DNA of 64,000 nucleotides. Origin: Haloarcula amylolytica JCM 13557. Lineage in GTDB: Archaea > Halobacteriota > Halobacteria > Halobacteriales > Haloarculaceae. The stretch spans positions 2,099-66,098 of the forward strand of contig NZ_AOLW01000047.1 in assembly GCF_000336615.1 (NCBI RefSeq), given 5' to 3'. The notes under the pieces are model-generated. The model was not told the DNA's origin and made no database searches. It was given only the letters and a program-made list of their open reading frames with translations. Shown piece by piece: positions 44,457 to 51,751 of this stretch (the stretch's first letter is position 1; each line of letters opens with the position of its first letter). Position numbers and translations under genes: made by a program.

Positions 44457-45191
44457 ATGCAAGGAAACGAACAACAGGCCTACGACCGCGGGATAACCAT
44501 CTTCTCCCCGGACGGACGCCTCTATCAGGTCGAGTACGCACGAGAAGCCGTCAAGCGCGGAACCGCGAGCGTTGGTGTCCGCACCGAAGACGGCGTGGTC
44601 ATCGCTGCGGACCGCCACGCCCGGTCGCCGCTCATCGAGCGCGACAGCATCGAGAAGATCCACGAGATCGACTCCCACGTCGGCGTCGCCAGCGCGGGCC
44701 ATGTGGCCGACGCGCGCCAGCTCATCGACGTAGCCCGTCGCCAGGCCCAGGTCAACCGCCTGCGCTACGACGAGCCCGCCTCCGTCGAGTCGCTGACGAA
44801 GGAGATTACGGACTACATCCAGCAGTACACCCAGACCGGCGGCGCACGCCCGTTCGGTGTGGCGCTACTCGTCGCCGGTATCGAGGACGGCGAACCCCGG
44901 CTGTTCGAGACAGACCCCTCGGGAACGCCCTACGAGTGGCAGGCAGTCGCCATCGGCGGCTCCCGCGAGGACATCCAGACGTTCCTCGAAGACGAGTACG
45001 CCGAGGAGATGGACCTCGAAGCCGGCATCGAACTCGCGCTCCGGGCGCTGGCCTCGGTCAACGAGGACGGCCTCGACGCGACCGGCGTCGACATCGCCAC
45101 TATCGACGTGGAGACCGAGCAGTTCCAGAAGCTCTCGGAAGAGGACATCGCCGAGCGCCTCGAAGAGTTCGAACTCGGAGGTGAGAACTGA
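44457..45191 (+). CDS. psmA: Proteasome subunit alpha
   Basis: 244 aa alpha-type 20S proteasome subunit. The N-terminus carries the proteasome-A signature YDRGITIFSPDGRLYQVEY, forming the gate helix; RGTASVGVRTEDGVVIAADR follows. The Glu-rich C-terminal tail is typical. Overlaps psmB by one base (TGATG), giving equal-stoichiometry translation of the two ring types. Confidence 0.98.
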   Translation: MQGNEQQAYDRGITIFSPDGRLYQVEYAREAVKRGTASVGVRTEDGVVIAADRHARSPLIERDSIEKIHEIDSHVGVASAGHVADARQLIDVARRQAQVNRLRYDEPASVESLTKEITDYIQQYTQTGGARPFGVALLVAGIEDGEPRLFETDPSGTPYEWQAVAIGGSREDIQTFLEDEYAEEMDLEAGIELALRALASVNEDGLDATGVDIATIDVETEQFQKLSEEDIAERLEEFELGGEN

Positions 45192-45883
45192 TGTACGACC
45201 CCGAGAACCGATTGACCGACGCCCACGAACCCGAGGTCGGCACTCTGCCGAACGAGGATGGCGGCCGCGACGAGGAGAACGTCGTCAAGACCGGGACGAC
45301 GACCGTCGGCATCGCGACGGAGAACGGCGTCGTCATCGCGACGGACCGCCGCGCCTCCCTCGGTGGCCGCTTCGTCTCGAACAAGCAGGTCCAGAAGGTC
45401 GAGCAGATCCACCCGACGGCCGCGATGACGCTGGTCGGCAGCGTCGGCGGGGCCCAGTCGTTCATCCGCTCGCTGCGCGCCGAGGCCGACCTCTACGAGG
45501 TCCGCCGCGACGAACCGCTCTCGATTCACGCGCTGGCGACGCTCGCGGGTAACTTCGCCCGCGGCGGCCCGTACTTCGCCATCAATCCCATCGTCGGTGG
45601 CGTCGACGAAGAGGGCAGCCACGTCTACAGCGTCGACCCCGCTGGCGGCGTGCTCGAAGATGACTACACCGTCACTGGCTCCGGGACGATGGTCGCGACG
45701 GGGACCATCGAAGGGCAGTACGACCCCGAGATGAGCCTCGGCGAGGCCCGCGACCTGGCCATCCGCGCGGTCAACGCCGCGGCCGAGCGTGACACCGGGT
45801 CCGGCAACGGTGTCGTGCTCGCGGAAATCACCGGCGAGGGCGTCGAGATCGACGCCTTCGACGACTACGAGTCGGCCGAATAA
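45191..45883 (+). CDS. psmB: Proteasome subunit beta
   Basis: 230 aa catalytic subunit made as a precursor. A 35-residue acidic propeptide ends KTG; autocleavage before T36 exposes the Thr nucleophile of TTTVGIATENG. The active-site Asp is in IATDRRASLGG and the Lys equivalent to K33 is in NKQVQKVEQ. SGTMVATGTIEGQY and the C-terminal helices are normal. Confidence 0.98.
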   Translation: MYDPENRLTDAHEPEVGTLPNEDGGRDEENVVKTGTTTVGIATENGVVIATDRRASLGGRFVSNKQVQKVEQIHPTAAMTLVGSVGGAQSFIRSLRAEADLYEVRRDEPLSIHALATLAGNFARGGPYFAINPIVGGVDEEGSHVYSVDPAGGVLEDDYTVTGSGTMVATGTIEGQYDPEMSLGEARDLAIRAVNAAAERDTGSGNGVVLAEITGEGVEIDAFDDYESAE

Positions 45884-45939
45884 CTCGGCTGCCTCGGCTT
45901 CGGTTTCTTTGCAGTTAGTTGCCAACGGCCAGTGGCTAC

Positions 45940-46335
45940 TCACTCCCGCGGAACGACCCGCATCGGGTAGTCTGACTGTCGCATGATATTTTGGGCGACG
46001 CTGCCGAAGATGAGGCGGTCGGTCTGGCTCCGTTTGCGGACGCCGATGACGAGTTCGTCCGCATCGACCTCCTCGGCGATGTCGAAGATATCCTCAGCCG
46101 GGCTGTTCCCCCGGATTATCTGGTAGGTCTCGACGGACACCTCGTCGCCCAGACGATCCGAGACGACTTCGAGCGCGGCCTTCCCGTCGGCAACCGCATG
46201 CGGTGGCGTCCTGTCTCCGCCCGGCTGTGAGTTGACCGCGTACACGCTGTCGTCCGGGTCGAGGACGCCTTCGAGGTACGAACACAGTGTCTGGCTGACT
46301 GTCTCGGAGTTGGTTGCGAGCACGAAGGTCTGCAT
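45940..46335 (-). CDS. Universal stress protein UspA family
   Basis: 131 aa single USP domain. The nucleotide-binding loop reads GVRKRSQTDRLIFGSVAQNI near the C-terminus, close to the GxxG-x9-GS pattern of ATP-binding USPs. On the minus strand CATACTTATCAT about 25 nt upstream could be the TATA element. Confidence 0.9.
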   Translation of the reverse strand: MQTFVLATNSETVSQTLCSYLEGVLDPDDSVYAVNSQPGGDRTPPHAVADGKAALEVVSDRLGDEVSVETYQIIRGNSPAEDIFDIAEEVDADELVIGVRKRSQTDRLIFGSVAQNIMRQSDYPMRVVPRE

Positions 46336-46418
46336 ATGCGACGTTCCTCACCCATCATGATAAGTATGTGTCTTGTTACCACGAAACGTCGTATATCCGG
46401 ACTCTCACGGTCGCCGGA

Positions 46419-46547
46419 CTACTCGGTCAGGACCAGCCAGCCGACGGCGAGGAAGACGGCGAGCACGAGCAGAATCGATCCCCAGGCCAGCGCCGCGAAC
46501 GCCGTCGATCCGAGCGCGGCCAGAGGGAGGATGGCTGACGGCGTCAT
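46419..46547 (-). CDS. Symporter small accessory membrane protein (42 aa)
   Basis: A 42-codon frame starts at the ATG at 46547, overlapping the symporter stop as ATGA, and ends with TAG at 46421-46419. The product (MTPSAILPLAALG, then a helix within LAWGSILLVLAVFLAVGWLV, ending LTE) is one or two membrane helices. Small single-helix proteins directly after sodium:solute symporters form a known accessory class. The 4-bp overlap argues strongly for a real co-translated gene. Confidence 0.75.
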   Translation of the reverse strand: MTPSAILPLAALGSTAFAALAWGSILLVLAVFLAVGWLVLTE

Positions 46548-48052
46548 TGCTCGGACCCCCCGTCAGCCACCGGGTCGTCGAGCGCGCGGACCTCCCGTCC
46601 GAGGCTTTCGAGGTCGGCGTCGGCCCCGCCCAGCAGCGTCGCAACAACGGTGAGGGCTGCCGAGACGAGCGTCGCGCCGGCGAAGGCAATGAGGAACGAC
46701 GGCGCTGGCAGCATACTCCCGACGCCCGGTATCGCGGCTATGAGGCCACGGAGCGACGGGAAGTACGTGAACCCGACGAGTAATCCTGCGATGCCAGAGA
46801 CCAGCGCGCCCGGTCCGGTGAGCCGCTCGGTGTAGAGGCCGGCGAGGAAGGGCACGAAGACGCCGGCGGCCAGCAGGTCGGCCGTCAGGAACAACTGGAG
46901 GACGCTGTACCCCTGTGCACCGATGAACATCGCGGCGAGCGCGACGGCGACCGTCAGCCCGCGCCCGCCCAGCCACAGGGTCCGCTGGTCGGGGTCGTCG
47001 AGCAACCGGGCAAGGTCGGCCGTGACGACGCTGGCGATAGCGTTGAACATCGTGTCGGCTGAACTCATCACAAGCAAGACGGCGAGGACGACGATGGCGA
47101 GGGTCACCCACGTCGGGAACGCCTCCGCGACCACGAGGAAGAAGGCGATACTGGCGGAACCGGATTCCGTGAGGCCCAGCCCCGCGGCGGCGATGCCGAA
47201 CAGGCCGGCGAGCAGGAGCATCGGGACGACGACGACGGCGGCGATGCCAAGTCCGCGGCGGAGGGCGCGCTCGCCGTCGGCGGCGTACACCCGCTGCCAG
47301 ACACCCTGATTCAGCATATTCGCGCCCAGCAGGGCAAAGGCCACGTACAGCCCGAACTCCAGGCCGGGGCCGAACCCTGGGTCCAGCAGTGTCGGGTCGG
47401 CCGATACCACCGTCGCGTGGAATTCGCTCGTGCCGCCCAGTGAGAGCAGCGCGCCGCCAAAGCCCACCGCCAAGAGCGGGAGGATGACCAGCGTCTGGAC
47501 GGTGTCGGTGACGATGCTCGCCAGCAGGCCGCCGTAGGTCGTGTAGACGAGGACGAAGCCGCCGATGAGCAGCGAGGTCTGCCAGAGGGGGACATCTGCA
47601 ACGAGCGCGAGCGCGCCGGCGATACCGGTCATCTCCGCGGCGAGGAAGATGAACATGTAAAACACCGAGACGAGCAGGACGAGCAGGTACATCCCGGACC
47701 CGAAGCGGGCGTAGGCGAACTCCGTCAGCGAGTGGCCCGCGGGCATCACCTCGCGGATGCGAGCGCCGACCGGAATAAAGAGGAGGAGCGGAATCGCGCT
47801 GCCGATGGCGTAGCCCAGCACGGCGGGCAGCCCACCGAAGGCGGCCCCGGCCTCGGCGGGGCTCAGCAGAATCCAGACGCCCATCATCGACGCGATGACC
47901 GTCGCAGCGAGGGTCCCGCTGCCGGCTGAGTCGCGGGCCGAGATGTAGGTCTCAACAGAGTCAATGCGACCGCGGGCGGCGAAGAGGCCGATACCGGTGA
48001 ACACGAGCACGGTCGCCGCGGTCAGGCCGAGAACAATAGCTGAGGAGACCAT
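46544..48052 (-). CDS. Sodium:solute symporter, probable thiamine-precursor transporter
   Basis: 502 aa with about 13 helices of the SSS/LeuT fold, starting with an outward N-terminus and VETYISARDSAGSGTLAATV; typical SSS segments GLPAVLGYAIGSAIPLLLFI and YTTYGGLLASIVTDTVQTLV follow. Substrate is not readable from the sequence, but the operon (two TenA proteins, divergent HTH-ThiN regulator) points to thiamine, HMP or formylaminopyrimidine uptake. It starts immediately after the TenA stop (no gap) and overlaps the 42-aa partner. Confidence 0.88.
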   Translation of the reverse strand: MVSSAIVLGLTAATVLVFTGIGLFAARGRIDSVETYISARDSAGSGTLAATVIASMMGVWILLSPAEAGAAFGGLPAVLGYAIGSAIPLLLFIPVGARIREVMPAGHSLTEFAYARFGSGMYLLVLLVSVFYMFIFLAAEMTGIAGALALVADVPLWQTSLLIGGFVLVYTTYGGLLASIVTDTVQTLVILPLLAVGFGGALLSLGGTSEFHATVVSADPTLLDPGFGPGLEFGLYVAFALLGANMLNQGVWQRVYAADGERALRRGLGIAAVVVVPMLLLAGLFGIAAAGLGLTESGSASIAFFLVVAEAFPTWVTLAIVVLAVLLVMSSADTMFNAIASVVTADLARLLDDPDQRTLWLGGRGLTVAVALAAMFIGAQGYSVLQLFLTADLLAAGVFVPFLAGLYTERLTGPGALVSGIAGLLVGFTYFPSLRGLIAAIPGVGSMLPAPSFLIAFAGATLVSAALTVVATLLGGADADLESLGREVRALDDPVADGGSEQ

Positions 48053-48817
48053 CTACGGACTCACCTCGTGGCCGGGCGTCTCGGTGGTTTCTCCGTAGGC
48101 CGTCTCGAAGAACTGTCGTTCGAGCGTGACCGTGCGGTCGAACAGCGATGCGACGCGGGCCTCCCGGCGGGGCGAAAGCGTCGGCCCGACGGCGTCGAGT
48201 TCGCCCCGGAGCCAGTCGACGAACGCGACGAAGGAGTCGACGGCGTGGAGGTCCACCCATTCGGCTAAATAGAAGGGGAGTCCCATCCCCGCGCTGGGGA
48301 GGCCGTCGCTGTCCGGGTCGCCGTGGGTCGCCGCGGCGGCCGTCGCCCACGACTCGTATATCCACTCTGCCGGGACGAGGACGGCCAGCGTCTCGGCGTA
48401 GCCCCCCTCTCGGGCGGCACGAGCGAGCAGGTCGATGAACGCCCTCGTCGCCGGCGTCTGCTCGGGGTCTTGCCAGCGCGAATCTTCGACGCCGAGTGCG
48501 GCAAAGGAGCGCTCGAAGTAGTCGTCTTCCTCGTCGGTCACGGTATCGAGGAACTCCACAAACTGGCGTTTGGCGGCCATGTCCGGGGCCTGCCCGACCG
48601 CGTGGCCGAACGTCCCGACGAGTTCGCCGACGAAGGCGTAGTCCTGTACCAGATACGCGGCGAACGCGTCCTCGTCGAGCGTGCCGGCCCCGAGTTCCTC
48701 GACGAACCGGTGCCCAACGGCGGCGTCCCAGTCCGGCTGACTCTGCTCGCGGAGCCAGTCGGTAAATCGGGGATCGTCGTTCTCTTCGGCGTACTCTGAG
48801 TACGTCTCGCCTGTCAT
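48053..48817 (-). CDS. tenA: TenA family protein lacking the catalytic Cys (TenA_E-like)
   Basis: 254 aa from the ATG at 48817, which overlaps the upstream TenA stop by 4 bp. The all-alpha TenA fold is clear: AYLVQDYAFVGEL (with D59), FLDTVTDEEDDYFERSF and the C-terminal TLERQFFETAYG. The catalytic-Cys position reads VPAEWIY (A150, E151) rather than PC. TenA proteins without this Cys but with a nearby Glu hydrolyse formylaminopyrimidine intermediates in thiamine salvage in plants; the same is a reasonable inference here. Confidence 0.87.
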   Translation of the reverse strand: MTGETYSEYAEENDDPRFTDWLREQSQPDWDAAVGHRFVEELGAGTLDEDAFAAYLVQDYAFVGELVGTFGHAVGQAPDMAAKRQFVEFLDTVTDEEDDYFERSFAALGVEDSRWQDPEQTPATRAFIDLLARAAREGGYAETLAVLVPAEWIYESWATAAAATHGDPDSDGLPSAGMGLPFYLAEWVDLHAVDSFVAFVDWLRGELDAVGPTLSPRREARVASLFDRTVTLERQFFETAYGETTETPGHEVSP

Positions 48818-49473
48818 AGCTCCCACCCCTCCTGCGTGTAGGCCATCTCCCAGAACCGGTGTTCGAGTTTCGCGCTCGTGCGGAACGCGTCTTCCATGGC
48901 GTCGTGTTGGCCAGGATAGCGCTCGCCACAGCGGTCGACGTACGCCCGACACCAGCCCGTCGCCTCGCGGAAGTCGTCACTGGTGTACATATCGATGAAC
49001 GGCGTGTACTGGTGCTCGCCGTCGGCAAGGTCGGCCATGTGTTCGGCCACGTCGAGGTACCCCTGCATACAGGGGTACAGCGCTGCGGCGATCTCCGCCT
49101 CGTGGCCCTCGTAGGCTGTCCGAACGAGGAAGTTCGTGTACGCCAGGCAGGTCGGAGCCTTCTCGGTAGACTCCAGCTCACGACGCGAGATGCCGTAGTC
49201 CGACGCGAACTCCCGGTGGAGGTCCATCTCGGTGTCGAGCACCTGATGGGCGACCCCGAGCAGGTGCGTCATCGTCGACTCGTCGTTTGCCGTCGCGCCG
49301 GCGAGCGCGAACAGCCGCGCGTAGTCCTGCAGGTACCGGTAGTCCTGTTTCACCCAGTGCTCGAACGCCGCTTCGTCGAGCGTCCCGTCGGCCAGTTCGC
49401 GGACGAACGGGTGGTCCTTCTGTGCGTCCCAGATGTCTTCGCCGATGTCGAGCAGGTGGTCGCTGAACGCCAT
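48814..49473 (-). CDS. tenA: Aminopyrimidine aminohydrolase / thiaminase II (TenA, Cys type)
   Basis: 219 aa from the ATG at 49473. All key positions of the Bacillus subtilis enzyme are present at nearly identical numbers: D44 (KQDYRYL), Y112 (LAYTNFL), C135 (LYPCMQGY) and E204 (KLEHRFW). It hydrolyses aminopyrimidine breakdown products of thiamine to HMP. First gene of the salvage/uptake operon. Confidence 0.94.
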   Translation of the reverse strand: MAFSDHLLDIGEDIWDAQKDHPFVRELADGTLDEAAFEHWVKQDYRYLQDYARLFALAGATANDESTMTHLLGVAHQVLDTEMDLHREFASDYGISRRELESTEKAPTCLAYTNFLVRTAYEGHEAEIAAALYPCMQGYLDVAEHMADLADGEHQYTPFIDMYTSDDFREATGWCRAYVDRCGERYPGQHDAMEDAFRTSAKLEHRFWEMAYTQEGWEL

Positions 49474-49500
49474 TGGTGGCCAACACAACAACCTCCGACG

Positions 49501-49531
49501 TATTATATCCTGCTAATACAACTAGGTTGTA
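49501..49531 (-). promoter_or_regulatory. tenA operon promoter with TACAAC-TAG-GTTGTA inverted repeat
   Basis: On the minus strand a TATA element (ATATAATA, 49508-49501) lies about 32 nt before the tenA ATG. A perfect 6-bp inverted repeat (49517-49531) sits 9 nt upstream of it, at the BRE side. The divergent HTH-ThiN regulator is the obvious candidate to bind here. Confidence 0.6.
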
Positions 49532-49675
49532 CCTGGGCGGTGAGTAACGCGCACAGCGAACTGTGGGGCCTGCGCGTCTCGGGACTTTCTGGCGGCCCGA
49601 ACCCACAACGACGCAGTCGACCGGCAGCTTTCGTAGTCCAAACTGCTAAACGAACCACGACCCTCACTTCTGGCA

Positions 49676-50599
49676 ATGACACTGCAGTTGCCGAGCGAAA
49701 TCGTGGTCGAGCGATTTCTCCCGACGGCCCGGGCGATGCTCGCCACGGAACTCGACGAGAAGGGCTGGACCCAGCAGGAGATCGCCGACCAGCTCGGAGT
49801 GACACAGGCCGCAGTAAGCAAGTACGGCAGCGGCTCGGTCACCGTAGAAGAGCGATTTCGAGAGGATGCCCGGATGCAACAGACTATCGAGCGGATCGCC
49901 GACGGGCTGGCCGCGGGCGAGATGGACGAGTTCGCGGTGCTTGGCGAACTGCTCGCCCTGGTACGGGAGTTCGAGGATAGGGGGCCGATCTGTGCGGTCC
50001 ACGAGGAGGAGATGCCGGCGCTACAGGGGATGGGCTGTGACCTCTGCGTTCGGGGGACAGATACCGCCGTGGAAGCGGAACGGGCCGTGCTGTCGTCGGT
50101 CCGGCGAGCCACGCGACTGCTGGCGGACAGCGCCGTCGTCGTCGACGCCATCCCGAACGTGGGGATGAACGTCGGCATGGCGCTGCCGGACGCCGGAGAC
50201 ACCCTCGACGTGGCGGCAGTTCCCGGCCGAATTCACGACCTACGGGGACGGGTCAACGTCCCGTCGAACCCCGAGTTCGGCGCGTCGGAACACGTCGCGC
50301 GGACGATACTGGCCGCGATGGCCGTCGACCCTTCGCGCCGGGCGGCGCTCAATCTGAGCACTGCCGAGTCGCTCCTCGATGCCGCCCACGAGCAGGGCAT
50401 CGAGCCGCTGGAGTTCGACGCTGGCTACGAGGACCGGGACGAACGGCTCGAAGCGGCCTTCCGCGAACGCGGTGACGTCCCCCGTGTCATCTACCACAGC
50501 GGCGCGTTCGGCATCGAACCGATAACCTACGTCTTTGGCGAGTCGGCGCTCGAGGCGGCCGAACTTGCGGTCGAACTCCTCGGCGCAGTCGACACATAA
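49676..50599 (+). CDS. thiR: HTH-ThiN thiamine regulator
   Basis: 307 aa. The HTH (about 25-55) reads WTQQEIADQLGVTQAAVSKY; a Cys-containing middle region (GPICAVHEEEMPALQGMGCD) follows; the ThiN-like domain (about 140-300) contains AIPNVGMNVGMALPDAGDTL, DVAAVPGRI and FGASEHVARTIL. ThiN-fused HTH proteins control thiamine genes in archaea by sensing thiamine phosphates. Divergence from the TenA/symporter operon (202 nt) supports this one as the true thiamine regulator. A TATA-like CTAAAC lies about 29 nt before the ATG. Confidence 0.88.
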   Translation: MTLQLPSEIVVERFLPTARAMLATELDEKGWTQQEIADQLGVTQAAVSKYGSGSVTVEERFREDARMQQTIERIADGLAAGEMDEFAVLGELLALVREFEDRGPICAVHEEEMPALQGMGCDLCVRGTDTAVEAERAVLSSVRRATRLLADSAVVVDAIPNVGMNVGMALPDAGDTLDVAAVPGRIHDLRGRVNVPSNPEFGASEHVARTILAAMAVDPSRRAALNLSTAESLLDAAHEQGIEPLEFDAGYEDRDERLEAAFRERGDVPRVIYHSGAFGIEPITYVFGESALEAAELAVELLGAVDT

Positions 50600-50620
50600 C
50601 CGTCTCGGCCGCCGAGACCG

Positions 50621-51592
50621 TCAGAACCAGCCGGTCTCGGGGTCGACGGGGTTCTCCGGTTCCTCGCCCCGCAGGACCCGGATGACGTCTTCGGCCACGG
50701 TCTGTGTCAGTTCGACCCGGGACGCCTCGGAGTACCACGCGACGTGGGGGCTACAGACGACGCTGTCGAGGTCGTGCAGCGGCGAGTCACCGGGCGGTTC
50801 CGCCTCGCGAACGTCCAGTCCGGCCCCGCCGAGGTCGCCGCTGGTGAGCGCGTCGTACAGCGCCGTCTCGTCGACGAGCCCGCCCCTGGCCGTGTTCACG
50901 AGCAGCGCGTCGTCGCGCATCCGGTCGAGCGCGTCCGCGTCGATCATCCCCCGAGTCTCATCGGTCAGCGGGGCGTGCAACGAGACGATATCGGAATCGG
51001 CCAGCAGCGTCTCGAACGCGACCGGCTCGACGCCGAGGTCGCCCATCCGGTACTCGGGCGCGTACGGGTCGTAGGCGACGACGTCCACGTCGAACCCCCG
51101 GAGCTTCGCGGCGAACCGGCTGGCGAGCTTGCCGAAGGCGACGAGGCCGACGGTGCTGCCGGCGAGGCGACGGATCGGCTGCCCGACCGACCACTCCCAC
51201 TCGCCGCGCTTGACCGAGCGGTCGAACGTGGGTATCTTCCGCAGGCAAGCGAACACGAGCGCGAACGTGTGGGTCGACACCTCCTCGACAGAGTACTCCG
51301 GGACGTTGACGACCGCCACGCCGGCGTCGACTGCCGCTTGGACGTCGATGTTGTCCACGCCGATGCCGGCCCGGCCCACCACTTTGAGCGAGTCGGCGGC
51401 GTCGATGACCGCGGCCGTGACCTGCGTGCCGGCGTCGACGATTAACGCGTCGGCGTTCTTCACTGCGCGTGCGACGGCCGCCGGCTCTTTCGCCGCTATC
51501 GTTTGGACGGTCGCGTCGACCGCGTTCAGCACCGCCGCCCGTGTCTCCCCGTCCATCACCTTGGTGTCAGAGACGACGACTTTGTATGACAT
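50621..51592 (-). CDS. D-2-hydroxyacid dehydrogenase (CtBP/SerA-like)
   Basis: 323 aa. NAD-binding region STVGLVAFGKLASRF departs slightly from GxGxxG (AFGKLA). The catalytic triad is in place: Arg in NTARGGLVD, Glu in LDVREAEPP, His in SPHVAW. No ACT domain, so it is not a full SerA; C-terminal-binding-protein-like is the best label. Substrate unknown. A minus-strand TTTTATCTC 26 nt upstream suggests leaderless transcription. Confidence 0.88.
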   Translation of the reverse strand: MSYKVVVSDTKVMDGETRAAVLNAVDATVQTIAAKEPAAVARAVKNADALIVDAGTQVTAAVIDAADSLKVVGRAGIGVDNIDVQAAVDAGVAVVNVPEYSVEEVSTHTFALVFACLRKIPTFDRSVKRGEWEWSVGQPIRRLAGSTVGLVAFGKLASRFAAKLRGFDVDVVAYDPYAPEYRMGDLGVEPVAFETLLADSDIVSLHAPLTDETRGMIDADALDRMRDDALLVNTARGGLVDETALYDALTSGDLGGAGLDVREAEPPGDSPLHDLDSVVCSPHVAWYSEASRVELTQTVAEDVIRVLRGEEPENPVDPETGWF

Positions 51593-51657
51593 ACTCTGGC
51601 TTGCTTCGGACCCGAGATAAAATCATCTGTCAGGATCGGTCCGGTCGTCGGAATCGC

Positions 51658-51687
51658 GTCACAGGACTGTGGTTGCACAGCGGTGAC
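51658..51687. promoter_or_regulatory. Nested inverted repeats upstream of the AtoE-type gene
   Basis: GTCAC (51658) pairs with GTGAC (51683-51687), and inside it CTGTG (51667) with CACAG (51676-51680). In addition TCTGTCAG (51626-51633) and CTGACAGA (51698-51705) form an outer 8-bp pair. They lie between the dehydrogenase and AtoE starts. Confidence 0.4.
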
Positions 51688-51751
51688 TAGCGGAGAACTG
51701 ACAGAATAGTAGCAAACTTTTATGATATATTCGCGAGGAGGTGGCAACAGT

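Noticed and set aside
44049-45883. pth2-psmA-psmB as one operon
   Set aside because: A good TATA box (44409-44417) precedes psmA after the pth2 stop, so psmAB probably has its own promoter; read-through is possible but not needed.
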